A DNA stretch of 30,963 nt from CAUPWF01 sp964369425 (GTDB lineage Bacteria > Bacillota > Clostridia > Lachnospirales > Lachnospiraceae), in NCBI GenBank assembly GCA_964369425.1, contig CAYJGW010000031.1, forward strand, positions 1-30,963, written 5' to 3'. Both the position numbers and the translations under genes were made by a program. Of this stretch, positions 25,520-30,963 are shown in pieces (position 1 is the first letter of the stretch; each line of letters opens with the position of its first letter). A model generated the notes under the pieces. That model was given only the letters and a program-made list of their open reading frames with translations. It searched no databases and had not been told where the DNA came from.

Positions 25520-26824
25520 TCAGTCTAGTTCTAATTGAACTTGAAAAATCCCATCCTTAATACCTACCTCCAACACTCCGCTGTAGGCCTCTACAATATC
25601 ATTGATAATTTTTAATCCATAACCATGATTTCCTTTATCTTTTTTACTACTCTTTCCTCTTAATATCTTTCCTATAGATACCGATTCCAAACAGGTGTCG
25701 TTTTTAATAACAATAATATTCTTGTCTCCAACACGCTTTCCTTCGATGTATACCATTGGTTCATCTACTTTAGCTGCTGAACATCCCTCTATAGCATTGT
25801 CAATCAAATTCGAGAATAATGCTACCTCGTGAAAATCTTTCATATTCAAATATTCTATATCCCACAAAACATTGAACCTTGCCTTTTCTTTGCATTGACT
25901 CGCTTTATTCAAAAATACTGTATTCAAAATAGGATCTTCACAATACTCAATCTCTTCACCTTCTAATTTAAATCCTCCAATTTGCAACTCTCTAGTTTCC
26001 ATTAATAGCTCTTCTATTTCTTTATTAATTACTTTCAACTTTGAAAATTGTAATTTTAAGGTTTCAAAATATAGTTCCATTAACTTTTTTTGTTTTTGTT
26101 GATGCTTAATTCGTTCTAGACTATCACGCTTTATCACCACAATTATATTAAAAAGAAGTACAATGCATATTCCCACTGAATATGTTCCCATCCACCACAT
26201 TAACATCTCCAAATTATTCGGCACCGTCAATACAATCCCTATTCCAAACCATACTACTATCAGTATATAAGAATACCACCGGTCTTGAACATCTTTGTTT
26301 CTAACTTGTTCCAGAACTCCTCCGAACAATTTCATTCCTGTTAATGCACAAACGACTTGGCTTAAATATATAATGATTGTATCTTCATTGATAGTTGATG
26401 TGAATATCGTATTCCAATTATCATTCATTAATCCATTTACTACAATACCTGGTGGTATTGTAAAAAGAGCTACTATAAAATCACTAAGCAACATAGTACC
26501 TAAAATATGGCTATAACTTTTCCCTGAAAGGCCTTTCAACATAAATAAAATCACTATATTTTGAATCGTAACCGCAATGCCAATTGCTACACCAACCCAT
26601 AACTCCCCTTCATAATACACTCCAATTATTCTTTGAATGATAAAACCTTTTATAAACATAATCAAAAAAATCACTGCCATTACCTTTTTTAATGTGCTGC
26701 CTGCGATATCTGCAGTCCTATTTATCACAAATGCAAATATACTCATAGATAATGAATATTGAAATACAATTTGTATTAATTCTGCTCTATCTGCTATTAT
26801 TAATTCCAACATCTCTACCACCAT
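25520..26824 (-). CDS. AgrC-like GHKL sensor protein lacking the phosphoacceptor histidine
   Basis: The 434-residue protein has six to seven membrane helices in residues 1-232, a coiled-coil (IKHQQKQKKLMELYFETLKLQF) and a GHKL ATPase domain. The N-box is ALFSNLIDNAI (Asn339, Asn343) and the G-box is GNHGYGLKIINDIV (398-411). The dimerisation helix reads FSKLKVINKEIEELL, where AgrC relatives have RHDxxNH, so no phosphoacceptor is visible. It is a paralogue of the split kinase downstream. The ORF overlaps the lipoprotein gene by 10 bases. The next Met, at 26812 and 2 bases after that stop, fits the paralogue alignment better and has GGTGG in front, so it may be the true start. The adjacent lipoprotein could be its sensory partner. 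Confidence 0.85.
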   Translation of the reverse strand: MVVEMLELIIADRAELIQIVFQYSLSMSIFAFVINRTADIAGSTLKKVMAVIFLIMFIKGFIIQRIIGVYYEGELWVGVAIGIAVTIQNIVILFMLKGLSGKSYSHILGTMLLSDFIVALFTIPPGIVVNGLMNDNWNTIFTSTINEDTIIIYLSQVVCALTGMKLFGGVLEQVRNKDVQDRWYSYILIVVWFGIGIVLTVPNNLEMLMWWMGTYSVGICIVLLFNIIVVIKRDSLERIKHQQKQKKLMELYFETLKLQFSKLKVINKEIEELLMETRELQIGGFKLEGEEIEYCEDPILNTVFLNKASQCKEKARFNVLWDIEYLNMKDFHEVALFSNLIDNAIEGCSAAKVDEPMVYIEGKRVGDKNIIVIKNDTCLESVSIGKILRGKSSKKDKGNHGYGLKIINDIVEAYSGVLEVGIKDGIFQVQLELD

Positions 26825-27369
26825 CCATCAGCTTCTTCAAATTCTAAGCTCTCATCTCCATATTCCAACACCAAACCATCACCATCTACCTTAAACTTTT
26901 TCTCATCCTCTGTTCCTTTTGCCATGTAGATATACTCACCATCTATCACCCATTCCCCCTCTTCTACCTCTGTTGGAAATGATCGATCTATACTATCTAA
27001 CGTATCTGCTACATACTCTTCGAATGGTATCCCAAGCCTTGCTTCAAAATTCGCCAACGCCTCTTCTTCAGTAATCTTCTCAGCTTCCATCGTTGCCTCT
27101 AATTCTTCATACAACGAATCACTCACTGTCGTTTTTAATTCCTCATTAGCCTCTTCATCTTTGCTCGTTGTCCATACATAAATATTCTCTCTTTGTACAT
27201 TTAACTTTAAATGAAAGGTCATAGAAATCTCACCAATACTCTCTAGCTCTTGATCTACGGTAATGGAAGATTCCCATTGCCCTAGATAAGGACCTGCTTC
27301 CCCCACACATCCTGTCAGCGCCACTATTCCAACGGTTATTCCTAACACTACACCTATGAGCTTTTTCAT
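26815..27369 (-). CDS. Lipoprotein of unknown function
   Basis: The 184-residue protein has a lipoprotein signal peptide ending LTGC (Cys21), so it is anchored on the outer face of the membrane. The mature part is acidic. It begins YLGQWESS, has a strand-rich front, a central Glu-rich helical stretch (EELEATMEAEKITEEEALANFEARL) and a closing beta region (GEWVIDGEYIYMAKG...ADGWW). I do not recognise a family, but the G-x-W and WVIDG motifs are common in small clostridial lipoproteins. It has an AGGAG ribosome site and overlaps the sensor gene, so co-translation is likely. A sensing or inhibitory role toward the sensor is inferred only. Confidence 0.78.
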   Translation of the reverse strand: MKKLIGVVLGITVGIVALTGCVGEAGPYLGQWESSITVDQELESIGEISMTFHLKLNVQRENIYVWTTSKDEEANEELKTTVSDSLYEELEATMEAEKITEEEALANFEARLGIPFEEYVADTLDSIDRSFPTEVEEGEWVIDGEYIYMAKGTEDEKKFKVDGDGLVLEYGDESLEFEEADGWW

Positions 27370-27409
27370 AGTCTTCTCCTTTTTTTCAAAACCACTTGTT
27401 CCTTTTCAT

Positions 27410-29035
27410 CTAACCTTGTATCAGTATTTCGCCTTCTGGAGATCTTGTGATGACTGCATCTGTATACTCATCTGAGAATTTTCGCTTTCTTGATCCAAAC
27501 GATACCGCTATCGTAGGATGCAAAGTATTCGCCTTAATATAATAAGGACTATAATCTCTAATCGTCTTTACGAACTCTTCTACCTCTACACTCAACTCTT
27601 TTACTTTTAACTCATACAATGGTAGTTGGGTCTTAAATACACGTTCCAATTCCTTTTGCTTTTCAGTCTTTTCATGTACAGTATCAAGAAACTTCATATT
27701 TTGTCTTAATTTTAACAAGGTGTCTTTCGATGTGGCTAATTCATTGTTCATATTATCACGCTTTTGAAGCATCTCTCTTGTTGCTCCTAATGATAAGGTT
27801 GTCGTTACCCCTGTTTTATTACCGATTGCATTGGCAGTTATTGTCTGATGTGCGCGTAGCGTCCCTCCAATAATTGCTCCTATTCCTGATGTAGCTGTTA
27901 TCGAACCATCTGATGCAATATCACATCCAATAATTGCCCCTGCCGACACATCACCTCCACAGGTTAGATTACAGTGTTCTAAAAACTTTGCTTTAATATC
28001 GCCACCTGCAGTGAATAGCGATGATTTGGTTCCATTTGCCCCCTGAGCTAAAATAATGTCTTGCCCTGCAGTCAATGTTCCACCCTCTACAACACCGCCT
28101 ACCATAATGGTTCCACCGGCCTTTACGCTAAACCCACTGTGCACGTCTCCTGCAATCTGGATATCTCCCACAAAATCCAAGTTACCAGTTGAAACATCAA
28201 TACTTCCTTTTATCACTAATAAATTATCTACGTGATATTTCCCATCTCTATATGTAAGGTTCCCTTCTATTCCTGATAAAAGATATGGTTCCTCCTCTGA
28301 TTGTATCACATTTCTCCCTATCGGAAGCTCAACTTCCTTTCCTGGCAATGCAGGAATTGGATTTCTTCGTACATCTGTACCATCCACACCTGCAGTTGGA
28401 GGAATCACTTCACAAATAGCAATTCCCACAACAATGTTGTTGATAAAATTAAGGTTTTTGAAATCTATATTACCGCGTTCATCTTCAATATATTTCACAC
28501 TGGTATCTGGATCAACTAACTCCTTAATCCAACCATCCTCTCCTCGCACTGGTTGTTGTGCCCTTGCTACTTGAATAAATTTACAATAATCTCTGTTTTT
28601 TACTACCTCTGACATCACCGATTGAAGGAGTCCAAAGTTAATCCCCTTCTCTTTTAATTCTGTAAAAATCGGCAATATTCCGATATGCTCTCCTCCATGA
28701 AGTGGAGGAAATACAAAAATGTACGCACTTTCATTATCCTCTGATACAAAAGCATGTGCCTTTGCCCCCACTGGTTCTTCTGCAGGCAAATCTTTTAACA
28801 CAAAACTTCTCGCTAAAGGTGCTAAAGTTTTTGCTGCCTCTTTCCACATGTCGGTCTGACTTGGTACGGACACCATACGGATACCTGCTGCTATACATAT
28901 AGCATTAATCCAGTGCGGTGCTCCTGACAAAATCGAAACTGGGTCTAATTTCTCTTCTTTTTCCGTCTCTTTTTCTATTTCTTTTTCTCTTTCTAGCTCT
29001 ACATACTCAACATTTTCATTCTTCATCTCACCCAT
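27410..29035 (-). CDS. FapA/DUF342-family protein
   Basis: The 541-residue protein has a charged Glu/Lys-rich head, an unassigned alpha/beta region (about 30-170) with a putative nucleotide- or metal-binding look, then the FapA (DUF342) domain. The domain has the typical start NxxxVxxGxxICEVIPPTAGVDGTDVRRNPI and a right-handed beta-solenoid of GxIxVxGGV repeats (about 265-405). A coiled-coil (REMLQKRDNMNNELATSKD) and a short beta end follow. Family members are cytoplasmic and poorly understood; in Bacillus and Vibrio, relatives influence polymer assembly or two-component output. The gene has a near-consensus promoter and precedes the lipoprotein by 40 bases. A regulatory link to the sensors is possible but only positional. 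Confidence 0.85.
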   Translation of the reverse strand: MGEMKNENVEYVELEREKEIEKETEKEEKLDPVSILSGAPHWINAICIAAGIRMVSVPSQTDMWKEAAKTLAPLARSFVLKDLPAEEPVGAKAHAFVSEDNESAYIFVFPPLHGGEHIGILPIFTELKEKGINFGLLQSVMSEVVKNRDYCKFIQVARAQQPVRGEDGWIKELVDPDTSVKYIEDERGNIDFKNLNFINNIVVGIAICEVIPPTAGVDGTDVRRNPIPALPGKEVELPIGRNVIQSEEEPYLLSGIEGNLTYRDGKYHVDNLLVIKGSIDVSTGNLDFVGDIQIAGDVHSGFSVKAGGTIMVGGVVEGGTLTAGQDIILAQGANGTKSSLFTAGGDIKAKFLEHCNLTCGGDVSAGAIIGCDIASDGSITATSGIGAIIGGTLRAHQTITANAIGNKTGVTTTLSLGATREMLQKRDNMNNELATSKDTLLKLRQNMKFLDTVHEKTEKQKELERVFKTQLPLYELKVKELSVEVEEFVKTIRDYSPYYIKANTLHPTIAVSFGSRKRKFSDEYTDAVITRSPEGEILIQG

Positions 29036-29296
29036 AAGCTACCCCTATACTACCTATTGATTATTTGCCGAACTTCAGCATCTTTCCTATTCTTACATTA
29101 TAGTATTTTTCTTATAAATACACAACAAATTAATTATTATGTTCTTCTATCCTCTATAGCAATTCTATTCCCATTACTTTTCTCTCAATCTTTACTTATC
29201 CACAGTCATTTTGCACAATAGGCGCGGCACTGCAAATTCGCTATTTTCAATGTTTTTTGCTATACTTAAGGTACGAAAACACAAGGAGAATTACAG
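29036..29296. other. Divergent intergenic region
   Basis: The 261-base gap holds the minus-strand promoter above. For the plus-strand gene there is a TATACT -10 candidate (29261-29266) with only a weak -35, and an AAGGAG ribosome site (29283-29288). Nothing else of note is seen. Confidence 0.6.
29097..29125 (-). promoter_or_regulatory. Sigma-A-type promoter of the FapA-lipoprotein-sensor operon
   Basis: TTGTGT (29120-29125) and TATAAT (29097-29102) are separated by 17 bases, close to consensus. The start of transcription would be near 29090, leaving a leader of about 55 bases. No promoter is evident before the lipoprotein or the 434-residue sensor, so this one probably drives all three. Confidence 0.75.
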
Positions 29297-29536
29297 ATGA
29301 ATAACTCATTAGAGCTAGAAAAAACTGTTAAACTGCAAGCGAAAGCTATTGAACTTTTAGAAATCACTAACTCCCAAAAAGATAGTTACATTGAAGATTT
29401 AAAAAAGCAAGTTAGCTTCCTCATAAATCATGCTAATGATCTTCAGAAAGTATGTGATGAAACAATGGCACTCAACAAAGATATCATGACGCAATTAAAG
29501 GAAGTAGATGATTTTTTTGAATCTCATGCAAAATAG
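29297..29536 (+). CDS. Small coiled-coil protein, possibly a transposon accessory ORF
   Basis: The 79-residue protein is almost wholly helical, with heptad-like spacing in LEKTVKLQAKAIELLEITN and a second helix in MALNKDIMTQLKEVDDF. It has a strong AAGGAG ribosome site 8 bases before ATG and is on the opposite strand from its neighbours. I do not recognise a functional domain. A similar coiled-coil opening is found in front parts of IS66-type transposases of clostridia, and another short coiled-coil ORF follows. A remnant or accessory gene of an insertion element is therefore possible, but unproven. Confidence 0.65.
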   Translation: MNNSLELEKTVKLQAKAIELLEITNSQKDSYIEDLKKQVSFLINHANDLQKVCDETMALNKDIMTQLKEVDDFFESHAK

Positions 29537-29575
29537 ATCCCCTGTATAACTACTTTGAAAGAAAAGAGGTATGGT

Positions 29576-29719
29576 ATGCGTTCTAATTTTGAAATAAATA
29601 GTCTTCTTCAATATAGAGTAAAGGCTTTGGAGCGGGAAGTTGCGCGTTTGAAATCTGGTGAAAAATATCAAGAAATGGAAGCGTATTTTCATAAAGAACT
29701 AGCCATATTCCTTTTATGA
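29576..29719 (+). CDS. 47-residue coiled-coil ORF, possible truncated transposase N-terminus
   Basis: The ORF begins with ATG 29576, 5-8 bases after AGAGG, and encodes MRSNFEINSLLQYRVKALER, then EVARLKSGEKYQEMEAYFHK and ELAIFLL. The first 40 residues are a charged amphipathic helix; the last few are hydrophobic and look abruptly ended. From memory, longer clostridial IS66-like proteins start in this way, so this may be a broken fragment. It is 39 bases after the previous ORF on the same strand, which suggests one transcription unit. Confidence in translation is moderate; the transposase link is weak. Confidence 0.5.
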   Translation: MRSNFEINSLLQYRVKALEREVARLKSGEKYQEMEAYFHKELAIFLL

Positions 29720-29738
29720 CTCTTTTACAAAATAATAT

Positions 29739-30950
29739 CTATAACTGATTCAACAATCCCTTTTCTTCGAAAATATCATACACTGCTTTTACCCCCACAG
29801 CTTTTCCTTGTATATCTTGGATTTGATATACCGCTTCCACTACCCCCTTATCACATCTCAAGAACTTTGCAACTTCTTCTACTGATAATTCTTTATATTG
29901 ATTCATTATTAATTCAATTCTATCCTCATATCTTCCTAATTTTTCACCTTCCTGTCTTCCTAATCTCTCGCCTTCCTGCCTTCCCAATCTCTCGCCTTCA
30001 GCCTTTAACTCTTCAAAAAACTTGCACATTTCAACTTCCTCCTCTTTTTCGACTTTCTCTACCAACTCATCTGCTCCTAAAATTGTAGCAAGCATATGGG
30101 CTACATCTTTTCTTACTTTGGTTCTTCCAACTTCTTTTAATTCCTTCTTTCTAAAGCACCCCTTTGCGATTTGAAATAACTGTTCTACTTCTTCGTTATG
30201 AAATTCATATTCCTTATCTCCTCGAAGTTCGACAATCTTCAATTTATACTCCGGTAGATATTCTTCCAGTTCCGCTTCTACCTCCCCTATCATTTCTCGA
30301 AAGGTGGTTGGTCCATCCCATGGCTCCTCACCATAGTATAAAACAATGGTTATAATAGGCGATAATCTGTCATCAATTCCAAACTTAGATAAGAATTCTG
30401 CTCTTGTTTGTTTTGGTTTTTCTAGTTCTCTTTTCTTTCCAATCGCTTTTGCTTCTTCTACGTATCCTATCGCATAACAATTCAGCCTTGCGGCTGAATG
30501 CAAGTGATTCTGCGGTATGCTTGCATAGCAACAGATGAATCTTGTAGTACAGCCATAAGACGTTTTGCCTTAATCGAGGATATAGCTACGTAGTAGCGTA
30601 ATAGGTCGTGCAGCGACCTATCCGAGATATCAGGCTGAATTGTTATCATCACCCATTGTGCGAAGAGGCATCGCGTAGTGAATCTCTTCTTGATTTTCTA
30701 TACCGATTATCTTTATGGTGGTTCCATCTTTTACTCGCATGACTACATCTCGTCTTCGCTCTAGTGTCTCAGCATCTACTAGATTTGGTATCACTTCTGA
30801 TACATCGGAATCTACTTCCTCTAGCATCTCTGGGTGAATCTTTTCCTTCCCATCATACACTACACCATTACAAACAGCTGCAAATCGACTAGGTTCCTTC
30901 CAGAACATTTTTTGTATTACCGCTTTATTTAACGGATTCTCCTTTATCAT
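29739..30950 (-). pseudogene. Rpn-family PD-(D/E)XK nuclease gene interrupted by a MITE-like insertion
   Basis: Two reading frames (30950-30630 and 30503-29739) make up one Rpn-type recombination-promoting nuclease. The first part, starting at ATG 30950 behind GGAAGTGGAG, holds the PD-(D/E)XK core: RRRDVVMRV then IKIIGIENQ, and HYAMPLRTM. It is cut after MGDDN by a stop inside the insert. The second part resumes with AIGYVEEAKAIGKK and continues through VLYYGEEPWDGP to the C-terminal helix. Removing the 169-bp insert and one copy of the AT duplication joins the halves in frame as MPLRTMGDDAIGYVEEAK. Three EGERLGRQ-type repeats (24-bp DNA repeats, about 29932-30003) lie near the end, a usual feature of the family. 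The intact protein would have been about 350 residues. The nuclease core and C-terminal part are now separated. Confidence 0.88.
30476..30644. mobile_element. 169-bp MITE-like element inserted in the rpn gene
   Basis: The ends are perfect inverted repeats AACAATTCAGCC and GGCTGAATTGTT, flanked on both sides by AT (30474-30475 and 30645-30646), a probable 2-bp target duplication. Near one end ATTCAGCC pairs with GGCTGAAT over a TTGC loop. Inside, ATAGGTCG pairs with CGACCTAT, and GCTAC with GTAGC. There is no ORF, so it must be moved in trans. A 2-bp target site points to an IS630/Tc1-like or similar transposase, but the duplication is too short to be sure. Confidence 0.85.
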
Positions 30951-30963
30951 ACTCCACTTCCTT

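Noticed and set aside
29196..29204. DnaA box TTATCCACA, possible origin
   Set aside because: It is a single box with no cluster, AT-rich unwinding stretch or dnaA/dnaN genes, and is expected by chance in AT-rich DNA.
1..30963. tRNA, rRNA, CRISPR arrays, riboswitches
   Set aside because: No cloverleaf sequences, rRNA motifs, spaced identical repeats or recognisable riboswitch cores were seen on reading.

Overview
The window is a low-GC Firmicute chromosome segment. The AT-rich sequence, strong AGGAGG-type ribosome sites, AgrC/LytTR regulators and YukD/EssC/WXG100 set suggest an anaerobic clostridial relative, probably Lachnospiraceae. I cannot name a species. Almost everything is on the minus strand, so transcription runs from right to left.

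Layout in transcription order. (1) 30950-29739: an Rpn-family nuclease gene broken by a 169-bp MITE-like element. (2) 29297-29719 (plus strand): two small coiled-coil ORFs that look like accessory or remnant genes of a transposable element. (3) 29035-26815: a FapA/DUF342-type protein behind a near-consensus promoter, then a lipoprotein. (4) 26824-22672: a regulatory block with a GHKL kinase-like membrane protein, a second kinase split into a membrane protein and a soluble ATPase joined by an ATGA overlap, a small membrane protein carrying the RHDxxNH phosphoacceptor motif, and a LytTR response regulator. (5) 22506-10790: a membrane trypsin-like protease with a cytoplasmic FHA domain, a PP2C phosphatase, a Ser/Thr kinase with a helical ectodomain, two small membrane proteins and a 2203-residue Ig-repeat surface protein, closed by a terminator hairpin. 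(6) 10711-107: a second kinase with a helical ectodomain, a TPR/YfaP-like membrane protein, an FHA protein, a TadZ/CpaE-like ATPase, a YukD/EsaB ubiquitin-like protein, the EssC/FtsK ATPase and a WXG100-like substrate, closed by a hairpin at 62-89.

My reading is that this is a non-canonical type VII secretion locus (T7SSb-like). EssC, YukD and a WXG100 protein are present, but no recognisable EssA, EsaA or canonical EssB. The two Ser/Thr kinases have the kinase-TM-helical ectodomain layout of EssB, yet keep most catalytic residues. With the phosphatase and several FHA domains they form a phospho-signalling layer on the machine. A nearly identical 33-bp sequence lies at the same distance from a -10 element upstream of both the split kinase gene and the protease-FHA gene. 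It contains two half-sites with a 21-bp period, as expected for a LytTR operator, and would tie the Agr-like regulators to the secretion locus. All functional statements are inferred from sequence motifs and family knowledge; no database search was run.
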